Assembly (NCBI GenBank): GCA_034509755.1
Contig: CM067559.1
Coordinates: 20,938,501-21,002,500 of the forward strand
DNA length: 64,000 nt
Direction of reading: 5' to 3'
Source of the DNA: Anisodus tanguticus
Lineage: Eukaryota; Streptophyta; Magnoliopsida; Solanales; Solanaceae
In this document: piece by piece, positions 33,428 to 45,551 of the stretch
Numbering within the stretch: position 1 is the first letter of the stretch
How the letters are laid out: each line of letters opens with the position of its first letter
Notes under the pieces: model-generated
Database searches by the model: none
Told to the model about the DNA's origin: nothing
What the model saw: the letters and a program-made list of their open reading frames with translations, nothing else
Program-made: the position numbers and the translations under genes

Positions 33428-34579
33428 CTATTGGGCCTTAATCTGCTCCAAAAGAGATGACCTTGCCTCAATACAAGACAAAATCCTACCCAGATTCGAA
33501 ATGTCAAACCTCACAAAATTGTTGGCTAAGGACTGAACCTCCAATGCCAAGGGACGCTTGTCAATAATCAAATGCGCCAAACTTCCCATACTCACTGCGT
33601 TTCGGCTCAAATATCCGCCACCACATTAGCCTTGCTCGGATGGTACCAAATAGTTATTACATAGTGCTTTAGCCACTCCATCCACCAACGCTTTCTAAAA
33701 TTCAAATCTCTCTGATTGAAAACATACTGAAGGTTGCGGTGATCGGTACACACCTCATAGTGAACTCCATACAGGTAATGCCTCCAAATGTTCAAAGCAA
33801 ATACAACGACTGCCAACTCTAAGTCATAAATAAGGTAATTTTTCCCGTGCACCTTCAACTTCCTCAATGCATAAGCTATAACTCTACCCTCATTTATCAA
33901 AACACAACCTAAACCAATCCTCGAAGCATTACAATACACGGTGAAGTCCTTCCCCTCCACAGGAAAGGCCAAAATTGGGGCTGTGGTAAAAAATTACTTG
34001 AGCTTTTGAGAGCTCTTCTCACACTCATTGGACCACAAAAAGACACCTCCTTCTGAGTCAAGCATGTCAAATGAGAAGTAATAGATAAAAAAGCTTTGAC
34101 AAACTGACTATAATAGCTAGTGAGACCCACAAAGCTCCAAATCTCCGTCACCAAAATAGGCCTAGGACAGTTCCTGATTGTCTCTATCTTTTTCGGATCT
34201 ACCATAATCCCCTTCTTAGATACCATATATCCCAGAATGCTATGGAACTGAGCCAAAACTTACACTTCAAAAACTTAGCATACAACTCCTTCTTTTTCAA
34301 CAATCAAAGAACCACTCTCAAATGCTTCTCATGGTCCTCTTTACTCTTCGAATATATTAGAATGTCATCAATGAAGATGATCACGAATGAATCCAAATAA
34401 GGATTGAATATCCTATTCATCAAATCCATGAATGATTCATGGCATTAGTAAGCCCAAAAGACATCACTAAGAACTCTTAATGGCCATATCGAGTCTTGAA
34501 GGCCGTCTTGGTAAAATTCTCGATGCTGATCTTCAACTGGTGATAATCGAACCTCAAATCAATCTTTGAAAGTACATAA
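33428..34579 (-). pseudogene. Element D RNase H and RT thumb/connection
   Basis: 33607-33972 encodes the RNase H start FTVYCNASRIGLGCVL (the functional motif is YCDAS; the catalytic Asp is Asn here), then GRVIAYALRKLK, YDLELAVVVFALNIWRHYL and CTDHRNLQYVFNQRDLN. 33909-34256 is the RT thumb and connection: LGYMVSKKGIMVDPKKIE and GLTSYYSQFVKAF. The YIDD-containing palm (about 34330-34440) is present but frameshifted. Confidence 0.8.
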
Positions 34580-35287
34580 GCACTCTAAAGTTGGTTGAAC
34601 AAATCATCAATACGAGGGATCGTATACTTATTTCTGATGGTGACCTTGTTCAATTATCTGTATTCAATACATATACGCATGGTTCCATCCTTGTTCTTCA
34701 CAAAAAATATAGGAGCACCCAAGGAGATACACCCAGTCGAATAAAACCCTTACTCAATAAATCCTGAAGCTGCTCCTTTAACTCTCTCAACTTCACTAGA
34801 GCCATATGGTAAAGAGGAATAAAAATAGGTCGAGTACCATACTCTAAATCAATACGGGAAATCAATATCTCTATCTAGTGGCCTATGTGACAAATCCATC
34901 AGAAAGACCTTGACGAACTCGCACACTATCAGAACTAACTCAAGGGAAGGAGTATCCGCACTCGTATCCTTAATGTAAGCTAGGTACACCAAACAACCTT
35001 TATCCACTAATTTCCCAGCCTGAAGGAAAGAAACAATTTTCTTAGGAGCAGGGCTTGGAGTACCCTTCCATTCCAATCGCAGAATATAGACATCGCTAAA
35101 GTGACTGTCTTGGCGTGACTGTCCAAAGCACCCAAAAGTCGGTCGAACAAATCATCAATACGAGGGATCGAATACTTGTTTTTGATGGTGACCTTGTTCA
35201 ACTGTCTATATTCGATAAACATACGTATGGTGCCATCCTTCTTCTTCACAAACAATACAAGAGCACCCAAGGAGACACACTCGGTCT
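34580..35287 (-). repeat. Same 549-bp tandem duplication in element D (second unit truncated)
   Basis: Units start at 34580 and 35129, a period of 549 bp. The minus-strand frame 35007-35270 crosses the junction: it reads RT-type VKKKDGTIRMFIEYRQLNKV and RIDDLFDRLLGAL, and then without a stop returns to the protease-RT linker (DSHAKTVTLAM). This shows directly that the duplication was in frame. Confidence 0.85.
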
Positions 35288-36021
35288 AGTAGATAGATAT
35301 AGATAGATTAGATTGGAAATCAAAATTCAGAAATTGTATTTTGTTTATATTCTATTTTCTATTGTGATATTTTTTTATTTACCAAATAGCCAGTAAGAAT
35401 ATGGTTGAATTAGACTAAGACGATATATAAGTCTATCAATATTTTGAGAATATTTTTATCGTTCAACATTGTTATTTGTGCTGCTATAATATATTAATTT
35501 TCATGTACATGCCTCACGTTGATCTTCAGTCAATTATTTTATATGAAACAAGAAAATCTATATTTATTAGAACATATATACAGTGGAAAAGAATCATTGT
35601 AAAACAATTGAAGTGAAAGAAATGAAATATTATCTTAATTGTAGATAATCAATGTTATTGCATTAGAATAATACTGGTATATAAAATTATCAAACTCATA
35701 AATCTTCTGAACTTACAAAATGATAAATTTAATTAAGTTAGATACTGTAGTATTTATATTTATAAAAATAGGCAATGTGGTCATAACTTATGTAATACAT
35801 CTCTACGACGGTTTTTTCTATATATAAATAAATAAATCAGTCAATACTTAATGCAAGTCATTTTTCCTACTTTATTTGAATCTTATTACTCTCTTATTTT
35901 TAATGGCGCGCTTAAAGAAATCTCAAAGAAAAGGACATTTTCTTATTACGCCAAACTCTTGATAATTTTACTTTTATTTATTTCTTTTTGTTATATAAGA
36001 TCCATCACATGGTAATAAAAT
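35288..36021. other. AT-rich unique spacer
   Basis: A short TAGA/ATAGAT microsatellite (35285-35311) marks the truncation point of element D. The rest is AT-rich, with no ORF, no recognised repeat family and no clear promoter. It ends at the left target site of LARD-B. Confidence 0.5.
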
Positions 36022-38224
36022 TGTCACGATCCAAATCGGAGGACCATGACGGGCACCCGGAACTTACCTGTCTAAGTGCCGCTCTTCATATTCTTACCAG
36101 CTAACCGAAATCAATCATGGCCACAAGGGCCGTTATCAAATATCCTGCTGACACATACGCCACAACCAACAGGGCCTCGCATGACTACTATACATAGGAC
36201 ATCTGTCTACAAGCCTTTAAAGAGTACATGACATCACAAGGGCGGGACAGGGTCTTGCCATACCCAAGTGCATATGCAAAATAACATACCACGATCAGAC
36301 TGCAACTCCGAAACAAGTGCAGTGCTCAAATACTAGCTAAACCAGCAACCTACCAGTGCGAACTGTCACCCTCATTAACTGAACCTGCGGGCATGAAACG
36401 CAGCGTCCCCTGATAAAAGGGATGTCAGGACAACTGATGTACTGAGTATGTCAGGCATAAGAGATAATATAACAGAGATACATATCAACCTAAAATAGAA
36501 ACGGCTGACTAGCAATAAATGCCTCTGAGAGCCCTAATATATGTGCCTAAATGTTATGCACAATGCAAATGCAGTACAAATATATGTTGCGGCACGTGCA
36601 ACCCGATCCAATACATTATATATGTATATGTTGTGGAACGTGCAACCCGATCTAATATATTATATATATATGTTGCGGAACGTGCAACCCGATCCAATAT
36701 ATTATATGTATATAAGTTGCGGACTGTGCAACCCGATCCAATATATTATATGTATATAATGCATGAATGACAATGAAACATTCTAAACTTATCGGATGAC
36801 ATAATATCCTTGATCCTTCAGCTAACATTGAGAATATCAACATCTTTCCCACATACCTCAATAAGGATGTAGGAACATATTTAGACATGCTTTTAACATA
36901 TGAATCAATAATATGAACATTCCGTAACTACTAAGAGTAGAGTAATTTATGGAATTACATTATGGTTACGTTTCGTATATAGAACATGCCAAAAGAAAGA
37001 AAGAGCCTTGCATACCTTGTTATTGAAGTTATTTAAGTTCCACGGGTCCTTGTAAACTATATGAATGATTATCTACATCATACGGATGATTTAAATCATA
37101 ATCGGATGAATATACTATTAATAAATTCATTGAGACATTTTATCGAACACCTTGTACGCGTAGAATCTATGTTTCTTCTATATGGAAACTTATACATGTA
37201 GCAAAACAACCAGCCTTCCTAATCCTCCTCCTTAACTGCTACAATATCCATAACCATTCAGCAATTTCATACCCAACCTACAACTCCAAATAGGCAGGCC
37301 CAACAATGCCCAACAAGTCCTAACATTTCCGATACTCACTTTAGCAACTAGTAGCAAGAATCATGCTCCATAACTTGTATAATCTTAAGACAAGAAGGAT
37401 TACCTCTTTTTAGCGCAGCGACAAGCGTCGTCGGACAACCTTTCACCCAAACCAGATTCCGACGAGTGGAAACAGGACCCAAAAATTGACTTGAGCTACA
37501 ACTTCTTCGAAACTCAAGGTCTTTGCTTGATTTCTGAGTGTTCAAGCTTGTTCAAAGATTCGATTTCACCGGAGCTAAGGTCCAAAATGCCGTGAATGTT
37601 TCCCTCTTTTGGGCAAGCGAAAGCTTACTGAAAATATCCTAATTTGGCCGAGAATTTTCAGAGGACTATCAATTGAGATTTACTCCTTCTGATAGAAGTG
37701 TACCAATTACTTTTCCATGGAAAATAATTTCTACAGAAGCTTAAGAGATGAAAGCATTTTAATAATAGAGAAAGGGTGAATGGTTGGAGTCTTGTGAATC
37801 TCCCAAACTGCTACCGTGCTTTGCCTATTAGGCTTAGTCATTGAGATAATTTGTTACAATGTTACACGTAATGTCCCACTAAATATTGTTCGCATTAAGA
37901 TTAATTAATCCCAGAATTAATCAATTATAGACACAATTAATTTTTTGATCCGAATTCACTTAAATCTTAATAACTTATAAGAACTTCATATACTCAATGT
38001 CATAATTTTGTAATATGACACTAGTCCATAACCACTTTGGGGATATACAACTATTATTATTAATCTCCATCGTCACATTTGTTAAATCCTAAATTGTTTC
38101 AGGATCACATCCTTTTATATACTAATTTCTTTATTAGCATACATAAATATAAATTCCCCGAGGCCCGAGTCTACTTGCCTATGTTATGTGTTAAAACCAT
38201 CACCTGAAAGTATGGGGTGTTGCA
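36022..38224 (-). repeat. 3' LTR of LARD-B (2203 bp)
   Basis: It runs TGTCACGATCC to GGGTGTTGCA on the plus strand and aligns with 42865-45118. The length difference comes mainly from one fewer tandem unit at 36586-36759. Confidence 0.85.
36586..36759. repeat. About 44-bp tandem repeats in LARD-B 3' LTR
   Basis: Four units start at 36586, 36630, 36672 and 36716. Each has GTTGCGGAACGTGCAACCCG followed by ATCCAATATATTATAT and a TA-rich spacer. The TTGC..GCAA words flank a short loop. The other LTR has five units. Confidence 0.9.
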
Positions 38225-38260
38225 TCATCTCCCCCTTAAAAACATTCGTCCTCGAATGTT
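38225..38260 (-). other. Polypurine tract and perfect palindrome of LARD-B
   Basis: The plus strand shows TCATCTCCCCCTTAAA and then, at 38241-38260, AACATTCG-TCCT-CGAATGTT. On the minus strand this is the palindrome followed by TTTAAGGGGGAGATGA and the LTR. Arms of 8 bp pair perfectly. Confidence 0.85.
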
Positions 38261-41200
38261 GGGGTGACATATCTAATTTTTGTCACAATAAAATGAACAC
38301 ACAGATGATCAACTTCAGTAAAAGCAAGAGAGCAAATATCAAATAGACTATATGTTCATTGTTCAGCCAGTCATGAAAACAAAAGGACAAACCTAACTAA
38401 CTTGAACCAATTCTAGGCAACTAAAGTAGCTACGTACTTACAATACTTAACATTTCAAATATTTGCAGTACTAGGTGGTCTTCTAAGGTATTATTGTCAC
38501 TCCAATTCATTAAAACAGGGATAAGGCACTCATGGATTAATTCAGATTATCATTTAAAACAGTGAGAGGATACATATCAATCTATGACCACTTCCAAAGA
38601 ACAGACTCAAGTTCAGGCCAATTACATGCACTTAAAGGGTTTCCATAGCTTAGAGTAATGACACGGAGGAACCCCTGACCTAGAGAAAATCATAATGAAG
38701 ATGAGTTGAACTACTCAAAGCTTCATCTTGATCTCATGAGTAAGATACATCACTCAATGCTATTCTATAAGCATGTAACACTTCTTACAACTCCACATAC
38801 AAAATCAAATAAACACATAGTGGCACCTTCTAGTTCTAATATTCAGTAATCTTTGTGTGAAGCAATCTTCACTTAGCCAATTGCTTAAATAGAAAGTTAA
38901 TAGGTTGATGGATTCTTGCCTAGGTCTGTAGTAATCTCATGCATCCTTCATATTCAAACAACATGCAAAGAAGATGGAGGGTCCTGACATCTAGTTTAAA
39001 GTCCTATATGCATTATAGCTATTAAAATAATAAACAAATCAGTGCAAATAATCATGCTTCAACTGTTCTATTATCCCATGACTAATTTAGATCAAGTTCC
39101 CAAGTTCCTTCTAACTTCACAGTCTCATAGCTAGTGTTTGAACTATTTCAGATGATCATTCTGGGCACACATAAAGAAATAGACAACCAAAAAATGTATC
39201 TTGCTAAAGCAGTTCACACTTAATAGGTTGAAAATAAGAAGGGTTGGGGAAGCATATTTATGTGAACACAAGGACTAGATTCAAGCTTCAGATCAGGCCA
39301 AGCATATACATAGTTAACAAAGGTTGCAAGTATGATCCTTGAAACAAGTAAACATGAAACATTCTCTGTCTATCTGCCTCAGAAAATTGGTCCACACATA
39401 TGCTAAATCAAACTACTGACTTTGGTGTAATAACTCAAGTATGTAAGAATCTAGGTTTTAGTTTAAAACAGTTGACATTAAGTACTCTGAAAAGTAAATG
39501 AACTTCAAGCAGGACACATGAGCATGGTGGAGAAACCAGACATAAGCTGAATAAACAAAACACCCAAAATTATCATTCATCATATAGCTTTTCAGATTCC
39601 AGTCCTTACCTTATATTACCCTGTAACTGTTCTCTTGTACAACTTAACAGCTGAACCAAACAGGAGAGGGAAAACCAAGTTAAACATGTTGAAGACATCC
39701 TAGGTAATGCAACACATCTTTCCATCCAGACCAATATCTGGGAAGAAAACATAGTACTTAGGCAAATTGTAAACATATAGGTGAATTGTAAAGAAAGAGG
39801 AGAACATAGTTCATACACATGCTCATAGTTGGACCTTATCAGACTGAGTCTAACCTAAAAAAACATGTTTTCTACAATCAAACTTGGGACCACATCTTTT
39901 TACTTGACAGTTTAGCAGACCCCTATGATGATGATCTTGATCTAATTCTTCCTATAAAAGCTCACATATAGTGTGTTAACAGAACATGTATACACAACAA
40001 TCTCAAATACTTCACAAAGGCCCAAACAAGTTAAAGACAAGTTGTTTCATGCATTGTACATGACAGGGTGTAAGATGCAGGATCCAATTAGAATGATTCT
40101 CAGGTAAGCTCAGAGTCATGGTGTTTAGTGTGTCAATTAGAACCTAGGTCAGAGAGGAACATAGCCTTGGTCATGGCAATTTAGAACTCAAAATCATCAC
40201 ATAGTCTAAAGCAGGCACAAAGTCATAGGAGAACATAATTTGAACTTAGCACATCAGGGTTGGTATAGTTCTACAGGTTATCTAATATCTTTATCACTAT
40301 TTTATTCCTAGGACATATGCAAATAACCAAATTATCCCTTTGATCTATCTATTTAGATTAACAAATATGAGCCAACTTAGTTTCTACCTAGCATATGCAT
40401 ATTAGAGTACTTAGCACAACCTTTTTGTATGTAACTTATCATGTTTCAACTTAGCATGGGAGCAGTCCAAACATGTACTATCCAGGAACTCGTTATACAA
40501 TTCTCAAATTTTAGACTTTATCCAACAAGGCACTAGATTAGGTAATTCTGGCTTCAAGCTAACATTTCCAGATTCAACATATGAAAGTATGCAGGCATGA
40601 TATTCAACATGAAATTTTAACATAGTTAGACATCACCCTGAGTTTCTAAAAGACTTAATGCTTACAATTTTAATTTGAAAATGCAAACAGGTTACTTACT
40701 AAGACTTAGGTCTACAGGAACAAAAACAAAGCAAAATTGTGTGACACTAAGGCTAATACATGTGAACATAACATGAGGTAAGATATACATAAGCAGGGAA
40801 AAGTCACAACAAGTCATGCAAGTGATTATTTCTCTCAAACTATCCGCATACATCCTAAGGTAGATGTGAATAGCTTACATAGGCACAATATGCTATCATT
40901 CATGGCTCAAAACAACAACACATGGATTCTGGGTTGGTAAGAAATATTAAACAGATACACATACCCCATTCACTCATATATTTAAGCTAAACAAGTCTAG
41001 GAGAACCTACAAAACCTATCTTAAGCCTAGATTAGCAAAAATGAATACATGATAGACATGAAAATAAGTAAATTTTTTTTTTAGCACATATGCTACTCTT
41101 ATGACTTAAATCAGCTTAGGAGATACATGCTTAGAATCATGTGAACTAAAACAAACTTATTAGCACCCAATAGGCACCTTAAGTTCATATTAAGCCCATA

Positions 41201-42098
41201 CCATCGTTTAAACTAGGTGTGATGTTGCTCATGTTTAGACAAGTTCACTGTTCTCAAGGATCATTAGACAAACAGATATTCTAAGTCTTGTAAATCTATA
41301 CCTATTCTAAACTAGTTACATATGACATTCATGAGTCAAAACAGATTCAGTATCACAGATTCAGGACAGGTACACATGTGGAGTTCAATTAATTTTTTTG
41401 TCTATTCTAGGAAGTTTACACAACAGTATGCATTCATAGAAGGTAACAAAGTATTAATAGCAAGAACATGATATCATGGAATCAAATTTGAAGCTAAACA
41501 TGTCATTAGGAAACCACACTTAGGCTATATTACTTCAAATCATTGGATATCACATGGAAAGACCAAAAGCAGAAAGCCAACATACTCTCTAGGCTTATAT
41601 TAGGCTCATATTACTATGGTAACCATGTGAAAAAGGTAATAGGAACTACACAAGTCTTTTTATTAGAACCAATAAGTTACAAATTACCCCCAGCCTCATG
41701 TTGGATCCATATTAAGTCGAAATCATCCCTAATGGACATTAATCACCCCTAAATCAATTTTGAATAAGGTTATTATTGCCTAGTTATGCATACACAACAT
41801 ATTTAAGGCCATCTCATGACTTAACTAAAACCACATACCAATCACACACTTTAAGATCCTAATAAGCATGTTCATATAGATGCTTATCATCACCACACTA
41901 ACTGTACAACAATCTTATCAATCCACATACAAAATCCATATACTTCTTTGATTAATCCAAATATATAACCAGGTACCTGTTAACAACAATACATGATTTA
42001 TTTAAGGATACTAATATAAGGATCTTATGGATTATTAGGATAGGTTCTAGGACAATGTTGTGATCCTGTTAGTGTACCTACACTATCCTATCTTAGTC
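38261..42098 (-). other. Non-coding interior of LARD-B
   Basis: No ORF of interest exists on either strand. Portions match the LARD-A interior in opposite orientation. About 500 bp next to the polypurine tract (38261-38800) have no counterpart in LARD-A. The 69-codon frame at 41543 and similar ones are not supported as genes. Confidence 0.65.
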
Positions 42099-42653
42099 CT
42101 ATATATGAGTCTCGATCAGACACACTTTGAAGTGGAACCCTCTTATCCTTACTAACCACTCGCCTTCTCCTAGCATGCCTATTTTCTTCCTCCTCCGCGT
42201 ATCCCATAACATAGACCGGCGAGCCCTAATTAACGGACCCCAACATTGTGGACTATCTGGAACCTCAGAAGAGTCGGGGTCAATGAATGAAATGAATATC
42301 CTATCACGGCGTTGCATCTGAGGGGAACCCGATTGTGTCCATCCCTGTGCTGCCCCACTTACACCATGATCAATGGGGCCCGATACTGAAACTAAAGCCC
42401 TTGGTGAAGCCGGAACCCCTCTCACCCCAACTTCCGTTGGAAGAACCGAGAGTGTCCGAGCGGGTGACTCATATGGATCCTCCTCAATAGATTCCATGAT
42501 TTTCAACGGGTCTGACTCCATAGTGTGACTCACGTCTCTTTTTTCTACTTCTGTAGCCCTCCGACCCATACCAGCGGATGGTACCTGTCTAATATCTTTT
42601 CTCACAACAATGCCCGCACTCTTGCTAATCTGGATCTTGCTTGTCATAAACAT
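42099..42653 (-). CDS. LARD-B gag-like ORF of unknown function
   Basis: This intact 184-codon frame starts MFMTSKIQISKSAGIVVRKD, about 200 bp after the primer site. It contains HTMESDPLKIMESIEEDPYE, SPARTLSVLP, a Pro/Gly-rich middle, ISFIDPDSSEVPDSPQCWGP, the basic RARRSMLWDTRRRKK, and a hydrophobic end. The same order of motifs is found in the broken LARD-A copy. No zinc knuckle, protease, membrane segment or enzyme motif is visible. The position suggests a shortened or N-terminal gag, perhaps needed in cis or for particle entry, but this is inference. It is the only uninterrupted element protein in the window. Confidence 0.55.
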   Translation of the reverse strand: MFMTSKIQISKSAGIVVRKDIRQVPSAGMGRRATEVEKRDVSHTMESDPLKIMESIEEDPYESPARTLSVLPTEVGVRGVPASPRALVSVSGPIDHGVSGAAQGWTQSGSPQMQRRDRIFISFIDPDSSEVPDSPQCWGPLIRARRSMLWDTRRRKKIGMLGEGEWLVRIRGFHFKVCLIETHI

Positions 42654-42848
42654 AGCTGCAATTTCAAATGGGAAAATACTATTAGGAATAAATGTTCTGA
42701 CGACTCGGCTCTATCGAACGATCTAGATTATAAAGGAAGGAGACAATTTTAACTGCTCTGTAGCCTCCTGCTTATAAGTGTGGCGCGCTACACACCCATA
42801 AACAAGACTCTACCAGACACGACTTGTAGACATCCCTAAGACAGACCC

Positions 42849-42860
42849 ACTCTGATACCA
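42849..42860 (-). other. Primer-binding site of LARD-B
   Basis: The minus strand reads TGGTATCAGAGT, 4 bp from the LTR end: one base from the initiator-methionine tRNA match. The leader that follows (to about 42740) resembles those of LARD-A and element E. Confidence 0.85.
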
Positions 42861-42864
42861 AATT

Positions 42865-45118
42865 TGTCACGACCCAAACCGGAGGGCCATGATGGGCACC
42901 CAGACCTTACCTGTCCAAGCACCGCTCTTCATATTATTACCAGCTAACCGAAATCAATCATGGCCATAAGGGACATTATCGAATATCCTGCTGACACATA
43001 TGCCACAGCCGATAAGGACTCACATGACTACTATACACAGGACATCTGTCTACAAGCCTTTAAAGAGTACATGACATCACAAGGGCGGGACAGGGTCCTG
43101 CCATACCCAAGTGCATATGCAAAATAACATACCACGATCAGACTGCAACTCTGAAACAAGTAGAGTGCTCCAATACTAGCTGAACCATCAACCTACCAGT
43201 GCGAACTGTCACCCTATTTAATTGAACCTGAGGGCATGAAACACAGCGTCCCCCACAAAAGGGACGTCAGTACAACTGATGTACTGAGTATGTCAGGCAT
43301 AAGAAATAATATCACAGATATACATATCAACCTGAAATAGAAATGGTTGACTAGCAGTAAATGCCTCTGAGGGCCCTAATATACGTGCCTAAATGTTATG
43401 CAAAATGCAAATGCGGTATATATATATATATATTGCGGAATGTGCAACCCGATCCAATATATTATATATGTATATGTTGCGGAATGTGCAACCCGATCTA
43501 ATATATTATATATATATGTTGCGGAACGTGCAACCCGATCCAATATATTATATGTATATATGTTGTGGAACGTGCAACCTGATCCAATATATTATATATA
43601 TATATATATATTGCGGAACGTGCAACCCGATTCAATATATTATATGTATATAATGCATGAATGACAATGAAATATTCTGAACTTATCGGATGACATAATA
43701 TCCTTGTTCTTTCGGCTAACATTGGAAATATCAACATCTTTCCCACATACCTCAATAAGGATTTAGGAACATATTTAGACATGCTTTTAACATAGGAATC
43801 AATAATATGAACATTCCTTAACTACTAAGAGTAGAGTAATTTATGGAACTACATTATGATTACGTTTCGTACATAGAACATGCCAAAAGAAAGAAAGAGC
43901 CTTCCATACCTTGTTATTGAAGTTATTTAAGTTCCACGGGTCCTTGTAAGCTCTATGATTGATTATCTACATCATATAGATGATTTAAATCATAATCGGA
44001 TCAATATACTATTAATAAATTTATTGAGACATTTTATCGAGCACCTTGTATGCGTAGAATCTATGTTTCTTCTATATGGAAACTTATACATGTAGCAAAA
44101 CAATCAACCTTCCTAATCCTCCTCCTTAACTGCTACAATATCCATAATCATTCAGCAATTTCATACCCAACCTACAACTCCAAATAGGCAGCCCTAACAA
44201 TGCCCAACAAGTCCTAACATTTCCGATACTCACTTTAGCAACTAGTAGCAAGAATCATTCTCTATAACTTGTATAGTCTCAAGACAATAAGGATTACCTC
44301 TTTTTCGCGCAGCGACGAGCGTCGTCGGACAACCTTTCGCCCAAACCGGATTCCGACGAGCGGAAACAGGACCCAAAAATTGACTTGAGCTACAACTTCC
44401 TCAAAACTCAAGGTCTTTGCTTGATTTCTGAGGGTTCAAGCTTGTTCAAGGATTCGATTTCGCTGGAGCTAAGGTCCAAAACGCCATGAATGTTTCCCTC
44501 TTTTGGGCGAGCGAAAGCTTACTGAAAATCTCCTAATTTGGCCGAGAATTTTCAGAGGGCTATCAATTGAGATTTACTCCTTCTGATAGAAGTGTAACAA
44601 TTACTTCTCCAAGGAAAAAAAATTCTATAGAAGCTTAAGAGATGAAGGCATTTTAATAATAGAGAAGGGGTGAATGGTTGGAGACTTGTGAATCTCCCAA
44701 GCTGCCACCGTGCTTTGCCTATTAGGCTTAGTCATTGTGATAATTTGTTGCAATGTTACACGTAATGTCCCACTAAATATTGTTCGCATTAAGATTAATT
44801 AATCCCAAAATTAATCAATTATAGACACAATTAATTTCTTGATGTGTATTCACTTAAATCTTAATAACTTATAAGACCTTCATATACTCAATGTCATAAT
44901 TTTGTAATATGATACTAGTCCATAACCTCTGTAGGGATATACAACCATTATTATTAATCTCCGTCGTCACATTTGTTAAATCCTAAATTGTTTCAGGATC
45001 ACATCCTTTTATATACTAATTTCTTTATTAGCATACGTACACATAAATTCCCCGAGGCCCAGGTCTACTTGCCTACGTTATGTGCTCAAACCATCACCCG
45101 CAAGTACAGGGTGTTACA
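42865..45118 (-). repeat. 5' LTR of LARD-B (2254 bp)
   Basis: It runs TGTCACGACCC to GGGTGTTACA on the plus strand. It contains five copies of the ~44-bp CGTGCAACCCGATCC repeat (43431-43650) and otherwise matches 36022-38224 with scattered substitutions. Confidence 0.85.
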
Positions 45119-45234
45119 ACAATACGTAGAAAATGAACAAAAAAATAGAAACTGAAAGCAACTCACTAATAGAGACTAATTAGAGAAGGCTATCTATAAC
45201 AATCACACAACTAGATATTCACTTAGAGTTGTTT

Positions 45235-45435
45235 TTACTCTTGTAGCATATCCACCACCTGGCTCATCGTAGGTCTTGCATCTTTATCTTCTTCTGAACA
45301 CTGCAAAGACACTTTTATAAGAACTTTCATTTTCTCCAAATTGTAATTACCATCCAAAGAAGGATCACCAACTTCTTGAATTTGTGAGGCGCTTTGCTCC
45401 ACTCCATGCATCTTCTCTCGAACCAAAGTGATCTG
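45235..45435 (-). pseudogene. RLK fragment: kinase C terminus
   Basis: This encodes VREKMHGVEQSASQIQEVGD, then LDGNYN, IKVSLQCSEEDKDARPTMSQ and VVDMLQE. CSEEDKDARPTM is subdomain XI with its invariant Arg. The fragment starts exactly at the copia-2 target duplication ATCTG (45431-45435) and continues the frame of the C lobe at 50236. Confidence 0.9.
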
Positions 45436-45551
45436 TGTAAGATAGAATAATTTCCCTTAGGGATTCCTTCCATTATTCACAATATATATAGTTGATACAT
45501 CTATCATAATTACAAAATATACGGTGAAAATTCGGAGAATATTTGCTAATA
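45436..45551 (-). repeat. 3' LTR of copia-2 (116 bp)
   Basis: It is followed on the right by the polypurine tract (plus strand CTCCCCCTCAG, 45552-45562). Compared with the 5' LTR it lacks 90 bp containing two similar ~44-bp units built on TTGATTCCTAATACA. Confidence 0.9.

Larger units (their letters stand above)
31963..35287 (-). mobile_element. Element D: truncated second gypsy internal region
   Basis: The pol sequence matches element C from the 3' internal end up to the second unit of the RT duplication and then stops abruptly at about 35287, where a TAGA-rich tract begins. Gag, protease, primer site and the 5' LTR are absent. The arrangement LTR / C / LTR / D in one orientation indicates a tandem array made by unequal or illegitimate recombination rather than two independent insertions. 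Confidence 0.8.
36022..45118 (-). mobile_element. LARD-B: complete large non-autonomous LTR element
   Basis: Two LTRs (36022-38224 and 42865-45118) enclose a 4.6-kb interior. On the minus strand that interior has a primer site, a leader, one 184-codon ORF, about 3.8 kb of non-coding sequence, the conserved palindrome and a polypurine tract. No pol is present. The flanks are AAAAT (36017-36021) and ACAAT (45119-45123), a 5-bp target duplication with one mismatch. It is related to LARD-A in leader, ORF and parts of the interior, but its LTRs carry a different internal repeat. Confidence 0.85.

Noticed and set aside
36519..36770. Regularly spaced repeats with a conserved core, superficially like a CRISPR array (also 43393-43664)
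   Set aside because: They are tandem repeats with near-identical spacers inside plant LTRs. The open frames here are artefacts of the repeat.
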